39,437 nt of DNA. Source: Bremia lactucae. Its lineage: Eukaryota > Oomycota > Peronosporomycetes > Peronosporales > Peronosporaceae. Both the position numbers and the translations under genes were made by a program. The stretch lies in NCBI RefSeq assembly GCF_004359215.1, contig NW_027152029.1:655957-695393 (forward strand). The letters are read 5' to 3'. The notes under the pieces are model-generated. The model saw only the letters and a program-made list of their open reading frames with translations. It made no database searches and was not told where the DNA came from. This document shows, in pieces, positions 28,835 through 38,399 of this stretch. Each line of letters starts with the position of its first letter. Positions within the stretch are counted from its first letter, which is position 1.

Positions 28835-28835
28835 N
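28835..28835. other. Single-N assembly gap inside the RPI gene
   Basis: One undetermined base. Left of it (28690-28834) is hairpin-rich transposon-like sequence; right of it is ribose-5-phosphate isomerase coding sequence. Confidence 0.8.
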
Positions 28836-29514
28836 AAATGATTGCACAGCGTCTTCGGGTCGTTTAGGATGCCAAAATTTACGTCGAGTACGAAATTTCC
28901 GTTGTCAGTGACAACAGGTCCTGCCTTCTTGTCAGCCATTCGTAGTGCGGGCATTCCGCCAAAGTTTTGCTTTATCGTACCCATCAGCGGCACATAGGCC
29001 ATTGGAATGACCTCGATTGGTACACCCTTTGTCCACTTCTCACCAAGTTGCTTCGATTCCTTACGATAGTCCGCGATCACAACAAATTGTTTGGCAGCAA
29101 AGGCCACTATTTTTTCCTGTAGCTGGCAGCCACCGCCGCCTTTTATACAATTGAGCTGCAGATCCACTTCGTCGGCTCCGTCAATGGCCACGTCAATCAA
29201 AGGGTTTTCGTCTAAACTGGTGAGCGTAAGGTTGTGCTGAGCAATCAGCTGCCTGGACTGAAAGGACGTCGGAAGACACTTTATGTCGGTGAGCTTGTGG
29301 TCCTTCACGAGCTCTCCGAGACGCTCGGCGGCATACATGACGGTAGATCCACTTCCAACACCCACGATGAAGCCACTTTGCACAAAATCATCCACGGCCT
29401 GTCGCGCAGCCTGCAAAGAAGTGATACACAGCGATCGATTAGTCTAAGACTGCAGCTCTTGCGCTAATCCTCATATCGTACATTGCGCTTGGATTGCTCA
29501 ATAGGGCTCAACAT
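28836..29514 (-). CDS. RPIA: Ribose-5-phosphate isomerase A, 3' end missing
   Basis: Interconverts ribose-5-phosphate and ribulose-5-phosphate in the pentose phosphate pathway. Exon 1 (29482-29514) encodes [12 protein letters not shown] 71-nt GT-AG intron (29411-29481, with CTAAT before the acceptor) joins it in phase to [14 protein letters not shown], matching the family N-terminus. Landmarks: GVGSGST (phosphate loop), [23 protein letters not shown] with the catalytic Asp pair, [14 protein letters not shown] with the catalytic Lys and Glu, [32 protein letters not shown]. The frame ends at the N at 28835 after TLCNH, so roughly the last 50-60 residues (human about 240 in the core) are absent. 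This may be an assembly break or a transposon insertion. Confidence 0.92.
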
Positions 29515-29880
29515 TTAGTTTTGCCGTTAATATTATTTTTAAGCTTCGCAACACATCCGGCTAAACTCATCATGTAAGAGCAACTTTTATATTCGAACAC
29601 TAATTATTATTAAAGATGTACTGTACTCATACAACATAAAATCTTCCTTATTTCCGTTTTAAGAAACAAAATTATAAATCACTATCGCAAATGGTAATCT
29701 ATTTTAAGTTTGCAATAGCTTCGGTAAATAACAATTACTGGTCCATTCAATTAATGTACGACGCGGAAATTTGATATCGACTATCTTTGTATGATGGTGT
29801 GGCATTGATAGCGTTTAAAACGATTATGCAGCTATAGAGGCCATGCAATTTTACATTGAGGCTAAATTTATACGATACTT
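29515..29880. promoter_or_regulatory. Divergent spacer between RPI and TMEM65 genes
   Basis: 366 bp, AT-rich, between two opposed start codons. It must carry both promoters. No specific element recognised. Confidence 0.4.
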
Positions 29881-30593
29881 ATGCTTGATGTCTGCCGAGG
29901 AGTCAGTCGCGCGGCCAACCGTGGATTCAACAAGCTTCCTCCAGCAGCTAGCGCTGATAATGCTGCGGTATTACGGGAAGTAAAGGCAGCGCTGGTGACG
30001 AATCCCGAGGCTTTAAAGCAGCTGAGCGCATTGTTGTCGCCATCTACGACGCGAAACTTGTCTCGCGCGCTGACTTCAATGCGCAAGAGTCAACAAACGA
30101 CTGAATTTGCAGCACCGGTGACGCTTCCAACAACCCAAGAGCTTAAATTGGTGGCACTTAGAACGGGTTTGCCATTTATTGGATTTGGATTCGTGGATAA
30201 CTTTATCATGATTGTCGCTGGCGACTACATCGACCTCACTTTAGGCGTGTCTCTCGGTATTTCGTCAATGGCTGCGGCCGGTATCGGCAACACTATTGCG
30301 GACATTGCTGGACTAGGATTCGGCAATGTGATCGAGAATTGCTGCGTGCGATTAGGATTACCAAATTCTTCGTTAACAAGCAAGCAGGTGTGTGTTGCAG
30401 TCATTATTTGTTGGATTTGGATTTGATTTTGATGATTTGACTAAAAATTTTGCAGATGCTGTTAAAAAGCACGCGAATTGCAAAGGTCTCTGGCAGCATC
30501 ATTGGCGTTACTGTAGGCTGTCTGCTTGGTCTGGCGCCGCTTATGTTTCTTCAGACGAGACCGAAGGAAACATCAAAAAGCGTCATAGATTGA
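29881..30593 (+). CDS. TMEM65 family inner mitochondrial membrane protein
   Basis: TMEM65-type proteins sit in the mitochondrial inner membrane; the mammalian member is linked to mitochondrial sodium/calcium exchange. Exon 1 is 29881-30387 (169 codons), a 68-nt GT-AG intron follows (30388-30455, acceptor TTTTGCAG), and exon 2 is 30456-30593, giving 214 residues. The N-terminus is basic and Ala/Leu-rich, fitting a mitochondrial targeting sequence. The membrane region has LPFIGFGFVDNFIMIVAGDY, LGISSMAAAGIGNTIADIAG, LGFGNVIE and SLTSKQ before the splice, then SGSIIGVTVGCLLGLAPLMF after it. These match TMEM65 in order. Without splicing, a stop occurs at 30424-30426. Confidence 0.92.
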
Positions 30594-31257
30594 TAGACAC
30601 AATAAATGTTTTTTTAATTCATGGTGAAATAAAGACAAAATCTCGCTTCACTAGCTTCAGAGCAATCTTGAAATATCGCAGAACCTAGCCATCGGACTCG
30701 TTTGCAGACCAGCTAGTAAAAGGAACGCAAGCACGATTAAAATAATATGGCCGGGTAGAACAAATTACACATCAAGCTGAGAGGCACCGGAATGATTGAA
30801 AGTATCCTTTCCTTAAAATCGTTAAAACTTTTGCAAGAGGTAATCATTCAACAGATACTGTCGCAGGTGCCGCAGAGGGTGCTCAAGCTGTTGTAAATGT
30901 GCATTTGCAAAGTTCTGGGTGTCCGTGCTATGATGTCTTATACCCTCTATATATAAAGGTGGATAAAAAGCAAGAGCAAAAATTTGGAGTATTCAAGTTT
31001 GGTGAGGACGACCAAACGTAAAAGAACGATTCAGTTGTATCATAAAACAGAGCAATATGTACAAAAAACTTTCCACATGCAACCGCGGACACAGGGAAAA
31101 CATCCTTGAATCTAATTAAATCTTTCTATAAAGGATTGTATTCAAAGACTCCAAAGATTGGGACGTAAAACGTTCAACCCGGGGCTTCTATCGGGAACAC
31201 TTTCGTCCATCATTGACAAAAAAGCGTGTAGTAGTTTTTTTCTTTTTTTTTAATATA
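30594..31257. other. Intergenic, no gene recognised
   Basis: A 34-codon + frame at about 30791 (MIESILSLKSLKLLQEVIIQ) is amphipathic but too short to support. Otherwise nothing. Confidence 0.5.
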
Positions 31258-31495
31258 GCTATTTGCAGCTTATCTGCGTTGCAGTTTAGTAAAAAGACGA
31301 TTTTCAAGGCAAGAGCTTTGCCTTTTGCCTGATACCACGGAGCGCTTAGGGCTATTTATTGCTGTGTGCTTTATATCGACAGTATCATTTGTTCGTGGTG
31401 TGGAGAATGGCACAAATATTTATACGCTAGCTATTTCAAAGCATATTAAAGTCGGTGCACTGAAAACTGTGGAGTGCAGCAAAGAATTATGCTGA
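31258..31495 (+). other. Open frame without ATG, possible exon or decayed gene
   Basis: About 80 codons on the + strand lack a stop. They contain a hydrophobic stretch (RLGLFIAVCFISTVSFVRGV) followed by ENGTNIYTLAISKHIKVGAL. A splice-acceptor-like T-rich run ending in TTTGCAG lies just upstream. No family recognised and no start codon, so it is either an exon of an unseen gene or a pseudogene. Confidence 0.25.
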
Positions 31496-33140
31496 CTTCT
31501 TCCGACTTTGCATATTTATTACCATAAGACGCCTATATAAAAAAATAATGACAATTACCGTACTCTTCATCGCATACTCGAAACGCGTGGTATTACGGAA
31601 AACAAGGACAATGCTATTCTGTAAATATCCCTCGGCCAAGACGTTGGTTGCAGAAAAAACTCTAAGAGATATGACAATAGCGCAGCAAAAAGGTCGAGCC
31701 TGCATAGACTTGAAACAATTATTTTAGAATTTTCGTTTAAGGTTCAGCATAATACCGAAGGATACTTTTGTGTTAGTAAATATATAGCAAATATGTCATG
31801 AAACATTATTGTATTACGACTTTTAGATGATGCAATTTAAGGAGCTCACAAAAATGGACAGAAGCTGGCACTCTTTTTATTTTTTGCAGTTGTATTGTTA
31901 AAGTTGTCACTTTTTGTTTTTACTATTCACAAGTCATTGCCTACACTATTTGCTAGCTCATACAATTAAATTACTGTTGCAGTTACCCCTGAAAACGTGC
32001 AGAAGGAAACATTCGGCACATTAAAAGCATTAAGCATGCAAATTGGCTCAGTGTAATGTTTTAAAGTTAAATAGTTTTTTTTGAACTCCTTAGCCTTACG
32101 ACGTCTATTGCATGATGTTGCTCTCTCAGCGGCAAACAAAGCTCCATCAGTGCTTTATAGAATCTGGAAACAGAATCTAACACTTTATCTGCTAACTAGC
32201 TTGTCCTGACATGGGATATTCAAGATCTGATCTCTTGTGGTAACAGCACCCTCAGTGGTACTTGCAAATTCGTATAAACGATGTAGTGGTCTGATTACGC
32301 TTGTGCAGTCGGGTAGCTGAGAGCTCAAACCCAAGGCGACGAAAATGGCTTTGACCTTATTCGGTACGAATTCGAGGCTGCAGACCAACTCGCAGGGGAA
32401 GAAGTGCGCGAAAGGGCCAACACCATTCACGAAATTTACATAAATACTTATATTAGTAGTGTCAAGGACGATTAAGCGAATCTTCGAATAATTTGCACTG
32501 TTTAGGACAATTAAGCATATATCTTCTATTTTTTGAACTGTTTAGATCAATTAAGCGAATACCACACGATTACGTGCAATTGGTAATAGAGTTTCTCCGT
32601 TTAAATGAATTTACTGAGTGAACTTGCAACACCGTCTGCATTACTTATTTTGAATTAGGATATTGCTGAAGTGGTAAAAGTGATTTCAAGTAACATCCCA
32701 CATACATCTCTAAGGAAAACGCTTCGTCAATAAGAGCATTGCTTCCGACAAATTAAAATAAAACATTATCTCCAATAAATGCACTCTGGCGAAGCGAGCT
32801 GAAAGAGCGATTGACACACTTTATGACTACGGCAAAACGCTGCTTTTTTACTGTATCAACAGGAGCGCGGCTTTGCTCAAGCGGTATATCCTTGATGTGG
32901 GGGTCGGACGCTCGAAGCGGGTTACACTTCATATTATTATGTTGATGCCCAGTAGCCAAGTATTTTTTGCGTTAGTAGTCAGTGTAGAAGTTCGAAGCGA
33001 CAAATCTGATTCTCTGTTGGCTGAAATGCATCATAATGAATTGCTAAATGAATTGCCTCATATTACGATCACCTATCATCTGGGAAGCTACGGAAGAAAT
33101 TATTTCCCTCCTAAACTTCCAAATCACACGCGTGTTTTTA
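31496..33140. other. Intergenic and upstream region of the bZIP gene
   Basis: AT-rich with short frames. A minus-strand 81-codon frame at 32185-32430 (MNGVGPFAHFFPCELVCSLE) has no recognisable content. At 32465-32560 a degenerate repeat carries ATTAAGC three times at 39-40 bp spacing (32471, 32510, 32550), each preceded by a GGA/GAT-rich stretch. Confidence 0.45.
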
Positions 33141-34910
33141 ATGGATCACCGCAACAATCTGTATGGCATGCCGGCTGGTCGCGTGGGGATGCCAAATGGA
33201 ATGCCGCAGCAGCAGCCTGGTATGCAGCATCATTATGGCATGCAGGATATGATGTTCGACCCACTTCCCATGACAAACGGTATGTATCACCAACCACCAT
33301 CCATACACCAGCAACACGGAGGCATGGGTAGTCTCATGCAGCAACCAGGAATGGTTGCGCCCGAGGACGATCCGCGTTTCGTGGACGATCTGCTGGGTGC
33401 GTTTGGCAACGACCCCACGGGCCTTGGAGGCCAGCAGCAACATCTCGGACAAATGCCCGGCCACATTTATGACGAGCACCACATGATGCCAACGCATTCA
33501 CAGACGCCCGATCTGCAACCGGTACGAACACAGGCAATGCCCATGACGACGCAACCCCCACTTATGCAGCAGAATAACTTGCTTGGCTCCATGCACATAA
33601 ACCCAATGGCATCCTCGTCTGGCGTTCGCATAGGCATTGGCCTTCAACAGCAGCAGAATTTGGGTCAACAAGCAGTGTCGTCGGATGTTGGGTCTCTTGG
33701 TGCCACCATATCGGCGCCCTTATCTGCACCTCGACAGGCGGCAGTTGCTCCTAGTTCTATTGTGCTAACATCTACGACCTCTAAGCCATCGAATAGCTTA
33801 CGTACACTCGCGACGTCCAGTAACAATGGTGGCAGCAGCGACGAGGAAGGTAACATGGACGAGGACGACACTCAAAAGAAAAAAGAACGCCGCCGACAGC
33901 AGGTGCGTTATGCGTCGCGTCGTCGCCGTAAAAAACAGAAAGACGAGGAAAGTTTTCTGCGCGATCGTATTGCAGAGCTAAAGGAGCAAATCCGGATTAT
34001 CGGTGGTGACTTGACGGAGCAGTGCTCTCAGATGGCGGGTATGAGTGAGCAGGCTCTGACGGAGGCGTACGAGAAGCAAATGGTGACGGTGCAAACACTG
34101 CGGAAGGACAATAACAAACTAAAGGAGCAATTATTGCAGCATGAGAATTTTGCTCGTATGATTCAGTACGGTCTGAACGCGCTACCGAGCGACTGTCGCG
34201 ACGTCGACCGTAAGAAAATTACTGGTGTTCCGATGTGGATCAGTGACCAGATGAATCCATTAAAGGGTCCCACCTTGGTAGTGGACCTTAACATGTGTCA
34301 CGAAGCTGTGCGTCACGCGTACAACGAGTTGAAAAGTTTTGGTCCCACGGTGAATTCTAAGACAAACGTGTGCTATGCGATGGGTTGGAAGACGGAGCTT
34401 TGGGCTGCGAGCACGTGTTTGAACTTTCGAGCCGTGCGCTCCATTAGCGACAAAAACATTCGAGAGGTGGCGAATGCTTCGTGGGATATTATCACGTCCC
34501 CTGAAAAGTGTAAACGAATTTACCCCGACGTGAAGCAATTTCGTATTCTGCAGAAGGTAACGGACGATATTGTCGTTGTCCACCGTATCGCATCGGTGGC
34601 GTCGGATCTGTCTGACCGCGAATTTATATCGGTGGCGTTTCGATTGCGTGATGGTGATGACTATTATATCGGACTTAAATCCATCATAGTGCAGACTGAG
34701 GCCGCTGAGAACTGCATTCGTGGTGAGGAGTGCCAAGGATGGATGTTTATTGGGGGAACGAATGAGACGTCGCAGTGGAAAGCTCATTTTTTGGGTTATT
34801 ACGATGTCAAAGGTGAGAAAGACGACAAGGTGCTGAATCAGCTTGCAAATGAGGCGATGTTTGGGATGCTGCGATGGGAGAGTGAGGCAATGCATCCGTT
34901 GAGTGTATGA
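33141..34910 (+). CDS. bZIP transcription factor with C-terminal START-like domain
   Basis: Predicted nuclear DNA-binding regulator, 589 residues from the ATG at 33141 (MDHRNNLYGMPAGR); the frame is open further up but that stretch is not of similar composition. Residues 1-230 are Gln/Met/Pro-rich, activator-like. An acidic patch (DEEGNMDEDD) precedes the basic region at about 245-262 (KKERRRQQVRYASRRRRKKQ) and a short zipper (FLRDRIAELKEQIRII). By alignment on the Ala and Arg residues, the normally invariant Asn of bZIP basic regions is Gln here. A second coiled coil (about 305-345) follows. The C-terminal ~220 residues read like a START-type lipid-binding fold (FRILQKVTDDIVVVHRI, DREFISVAFRLRDGDDYYIG, GWMFIGG). 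Variant bZIPs and START-like fusions are known in oomycetes. Single exon. Confidence 0.85.
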   Translation: MDHRNNLYGMPAGRVGMPNGMPQQQPGMQHHYGMQDMMFDPLPMTNGMYHQPPSIHQQHGGMGSLMQQPGMVAPEDDPRFVDDLLGAFGNDPTGLGGQQQHLGQMPGHIYDEHHMMPTHSQTPDLQPVRTQAMPMTTQPPLMQQNNLLGSMHINPMASSSGVRIGIGLQQQQNLGQQAVSSDVGSLGATISAPLSAPRQAAVAPSSIVLTSTTSKPSNSLRTLATSSNNGGSSDEEGNMDEDDTQKKKERRRQQVRYASRRRRKKQKDEESFLRDRIAELKEQIRIIGGDLTEQCSQMAGMSEQALTEAYEKQMVTVQTLRKDNNKLKEQLLQHENFARMIQYGLNALPSDCRDVDRKKITGVPMWISDQMNPLKGPTLVVDLNMCHEAVRHAYNELKSFGPTVNSKTNVCYAMGWKTELWAASTCLNFRAVRSISDKNIREVANASWDIITSPEKCKRIYPDVKQFRILQKVTDDIVVVHRIASVASDLSDREFISVAFRLRDGDDYYIGLKSIIVQTEAAENCIRGEECQGWMFIGGTNETSQWKAHFLGYYDVKGEKDDKVLNQLANEAMFGMLRWESEAMHPLSV

Positions 34911-35283
34911 AACGAGCAAACTTAGTCTGCGTTCGCGCATGCTTTGAGCCCTTTAAACAGGGCATAAAGCTGTCAATTGAATGCTGCTGATTGAATTAAA
35001 AGGTAGGATGATATCGCGGCCGGGCTTGATGCATAAGATCTTTTTGGTTAAGGTTTGAATAAAATATGGTATTTTTGTGAGGCTATGCGTATTTTGGCGG
35101 AACTGTGCTGGCAAGTGTCTGTATGCTATTGCAAATGCTTAGTGCCCTGTACGATAGACAGCACATAGTAAGAGTGGGTAGCTCAGGCTTCTCCTCAGCT
35201 TTAGCCAGCATTCCCATGTCATATTCGTATCGTGTCATAGCAAGATAATTTTTTATTAAGGGAAGTGGAATAGCCACACACCC
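34911..35283. other. 3' flank of the bZIP gene, no gene recognised
   Basis: Contains only short frames. The last five bases (CACCC, 35279-35283) are the left copy of the target duplication of the solo LTR. Confidence 0.5.
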
Positions 35284-35806
35284 TGTAGGCGGGCACGTCG
35301 TAATGCGGCCACGCTCTACTTAAGCACACACCCTAGCACAGCGAGGAAGCGGTAAAACCTGCTTCTCTTGCGTGCAGTGAGGTAGTTGTGGTGGGCGCGC
35401 AAGCGACCTCACCCAACACACTAAGTACTCTGGTAAAGTGTCGTCACGGGAGCGGTAATCCGTCTCCTCGTGCGCACTTACCAAGTAGTAATTTTTAGAC
35501 TGATTTATATTTAATCGTATTTAATATAAATACCTTTTTTTATTAATCAAAATGTCGTCTCTATAGATAACACTTAATATGTATTGCGAGCGTATCTTTC
35601 GAGATACCTCGCGTAACGGATGACGCTAGGCGTCATCCCTCCTAATGTGAATGCACTTATGTGCATCACATCCACAAGGGTTGGTCACAAATGTGCACCA
35701 CACCCGAGTGTTGGGTCTAATTACTATTATTTATTGACCATCCCCTTAAGTACCAAATGTACTTAATGGGGACTGTGTAACATTAGGGCAACTTTAGCCC
35801 GTTACA
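35284..35806. mobile_element. Solo LTR, 523 bp, with 5-bp target duplication
   Basis: Starts TGTAGG and ends GTTACA, flanked on both sides by CACCC (35279-35283 and 35807-35811), the 5-bp duplication expected for Ty3/gypsy integration. On the minus strand it starts TGTAACGGGC, much like the other LTR at 28239. It is rich in perfect hairpins: 35618-35638 (9-bp stem, TAG loop), 35592-35607 nested in a longer GCGAG/CTCGC stem, and a 9-bp stem at about 35508-35536. No coding sequence flanks it, so it is a solo LTR left by recombination. Confidence 0.85.
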
Positions 35807-35829
35807 CACCCCTTTCGGTATAGCCACCT

Positions 35830-36480
35830 CACATAAAAAAACAAAAAAAATAAGGGATACGCTAACCACCCCACCCAGTTTTCGCTAACCAGCCCGCCTC
35901 AATGCAGAAACCCTAAGCTTAAGTCGCGAGCTATAATTGGCTGCATTATTTATAAACGAATTTTGACTGGCTGTACGTATACATATCACAAAACGGCGAA
36001 GGCTTGCACATGGAAGCTGAAAACGGCAGAAGCTTGCAAAATTAACGTATGGAAGCTAAATTTTAACGACGATCACGACAGAGGAAACATTGTTTTGGAG
36101 CAGTAAAAAACATCGGTTTGGAGCAGTTATACAATTGGATGAGTAATAAAATCAGTAGCAGGAGGAAAAGAAAAGTTTCTATGTCGGATCTAGAGTCGAA
36201 GATCGACAAACTCGATCGCTTCCTCCATTGTTTGTAGGAAGGACTGGATCACGAGCGCGGTAAGCGTCCATACAAGAATACTGTGGATCAATCATCTGCA
36301 GTACCCAGAGCATCAGGACTGATCGGCTGTGGAAGATCTGGATCGGCCATTAAAGCTAGATCAGCCGTGGAAGCTGGATCGGCTTCTCATTGGTAGAAGC
36401 AGGTTCTGTGCACCCTCTTCTGTTATACCCCGTTTGACCACAATTTCCACAATGTCTTCTCGGTCGAAGGGGAGCCCCAA
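35830..36480. mobile_element. MULE 3' end and terminal region
   Basis: At about 35878-35935 the block TTTTCGCTAACCAGCC with CAATGCAGAAACCCTAAG matches the leader at 7725-7770 and its inverted copy near 38925-38960, so I take it as a MULE terminal sequence. The rest (to 36480) is AT-rich with short direct repeats: AAGCTGGATCGGC-type units at about 36330-36385 and two GGTTTGGAGCAGT/GTTTTGGAGCAGT near 36092 and 36114. No gene. Confidence 0.45.
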
Positions 36481-38040
36481 CTACCTCAAATTGCAACAGA
36501 TTGCGCTGCGTTGATCCTGAAGGGCGTCCTCAACTGCGTACATTCTCAGGATTAAGAATATCCCATCCGGGACAGTGACTAGGTGGTCAAGGACCACTCT
36601 TTTGTGATAGATTGAGCCCTCCTCAAATTGGTCACGAAGCCGTTGTAAAGTTTTATCGATTGATGATGGTGGTGGTGGCACAGCGGTTGTTTCTCGAGAA
36701 GGTTGAAGAAGCCACCAATGAGAGTCAAAATCATCACGAACGAGGCCTCTAGCTGGTGTTGCGGCAGCTCTTGTTCGGAACATGTGCTTGCATGGATGGC
36801 CAAAGTTTGTGCCAAACATTCCTTGGCAGTTTCCGTCATCATCTCTATCTCTGTATTTCCGGAAGGCTGACTTCAACGCTGCCACCGAGACTTTCCCCAT
36901 TACCCCGGAAAAGACTTGACCAAACTGCAGATTTGCGGTTGCGCGTTCTCGGGACGATTGCAGTCTGATGGCGGCAAGTAGACCATCGCAAGCCAACCGG
37001 CAAGCTGTGTCTATGATCAACAGATCGCACGTGGATACTGCAATCCACTTCTTCAATGCAGAGTGCGCGCTTTCCACATATGATGTTGTTGTATGGCCAA
37101 AATGCAGTTTGCCGCGCAAGAAAGCAGACACAAATTTTCCCTTGTAAACAAGCCATGTCTCTTCTAGGTATGTCAAAAGCTGACACGGGAAGGCCTATCG
37201 CATTTTGGCAAGCCGATCTGGTATATTTGGGCGGTTGAAGATACCACCAATGCATTCAATTGGCTTGTGAGCTCCTTGGACGCCTTCATTGACCCGAATG
37301 TCCTGCGCTGCCTGGCAAGGATGTTTTTGCTGATATGCCAGCAACAGAGGAGGCTATTAGCTTCAGAAAAGACTTCGTCAAGTGCATTCATGAGAATCAA
37401 TTCTCTGTCAGTGCAAAAATTGATACACCATGAAGTCCACGAACGTCTGCTTGAAGAGGCGTGTTGCCCATAGGCAGTCCTCAGCTTTTTCTTCAGCCAT
37501 GAAGATGTTGGCAAACATAAAAGTCTGGCTGGTCGCGCTGACTCCTACTACTATAAAAAAGGCAGACCAAAACGATTGGTCTTGTAGGTTAAGTCCAACA
37601 ATCAGACCTTCCCGGCGCTAAATCTGCAGCAAAGTTCTTTGCCGGTGGAGATACAATGTAGAGATGAGTCAGCCTCCTTCCGGCATCAAACTGTGTGTGG
37701 TATGGCGCACAAACACTTCCAGATTCAAGACCCTCAAGAAGGGCAGCCAGTGGAGCTCTTCCATGCAACAAGCGCCTACGTTCCGCGTCGCGAATGTTGT
37801 ATACATCACGGTGTGTTATAGTGATGTTGTTGTCATTGCGCATTTGCGCAACAATACGGGAAGGTGCCAGACTGACCGACAGTAGTTTAATATTTGTTGC
37901 CGCTTGTCGCTTTTGAGTGCTCGGCCTTGTGGATGTACGGCAGCATCCGCAAACGGCTTGTGATTGTGTTCAAGTTTGTTGGCTTCAACAACCCAGTGAA
38001 CTAAGGCTTCATATCCTCTTAATGACGGAATTTTTATGCG
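36481..38040 (-). pseudogene. Mutator-like (MULE) transposase, degenerate
   Basis: DNA transposase of the MuDR/FAR1 type. In minus-strand order: WVVEANKLEHNHKPF near 37975, the end of the FAR1-type zinc domain (EHNH); then ITHRDVYNIRDAERRRLL, PLAALLEGLESG and RLTHLYIVSPPAKNF (37843-37600); a broken catalytic region (QPDF around 37530); MNALDEVFSEANSLLCCWHI, SKNILARQR (37514-37340); then EETWLVYKGKFVSAFLRGKL, HFGHTTTSYVESAHSALKKW (37176 onward) and GTNFGHPCKHMFRTR, a SWIM-like zinc remnant near 36775. This is the normal MULE domain order. At least four frameshifts or stops break it. Confidence 0.8.
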
Positions 38041-38137
38041 GACAGACCGCGCACGCGTTTACGCTGCTGCTGCTGTTGTGGCAGAGTTGCGTTCCCCAAA
38101 TATGAGCATTCAGACAAAGAGCTTTGATTTCATAATC

Positions 38138-38283
38138 GGAGCGGTGTCAAACTCTCCTTGTTCTCTTGCAAGTGAACGCGAAACTTCATCTTAGGATCGA
38201 CAACTTACTGCTAAGCGAGCTTTTTCCAAGGATTCGTAGGTAGTATGGACGATATCTTCGAGTTGATGTATAGTAATATTAGA
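38138..38283. repeat. Diverged copy of the 140-bp repeat
   Basis: Matches 16298-16437 and 19217-19356 in direct orientation with about a dozen differences. Here it lies between the MULE pseudogene and the 38.4-kb repeat. Confidence 0.8.
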
Positions 38284-38399
38284 AGAAGTAGTGTTAAAAA
38301 CTGGAAAGGGTATGGTAGGTAATATGGAATGGTATAAATTGCAAGCTTTTCCATCGCGATCATTCTGTCATGTTTTCAAATCCAGGATATTCTGAAATG
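38284..38399. other. Short unassigned spacer
   Basis: No match elsewhere in the window and no coding potential. The 38.4-kb repeat begins sharply at its right end. Confidence 0.5.

Noticed and set aside
29411..29416. Translation start for RPI at a TTG (29416)
   Set aside because: The TTG lies in the 3' splice site TTTGCAG. A proper ATG exon exists at 29482-29514 with in-phase junctions.
32185..32430. 81-codon minus-strand ORF as a secreted protein
   Set aside because: No convincing signal peptide, motif or supporting context.
34260..34940. 226-codon minus-strand frame opposite the bZIP-START gene
   Set aside because: Antisense shadow of a well-supported CDS; low-complexity, no recognised motif.
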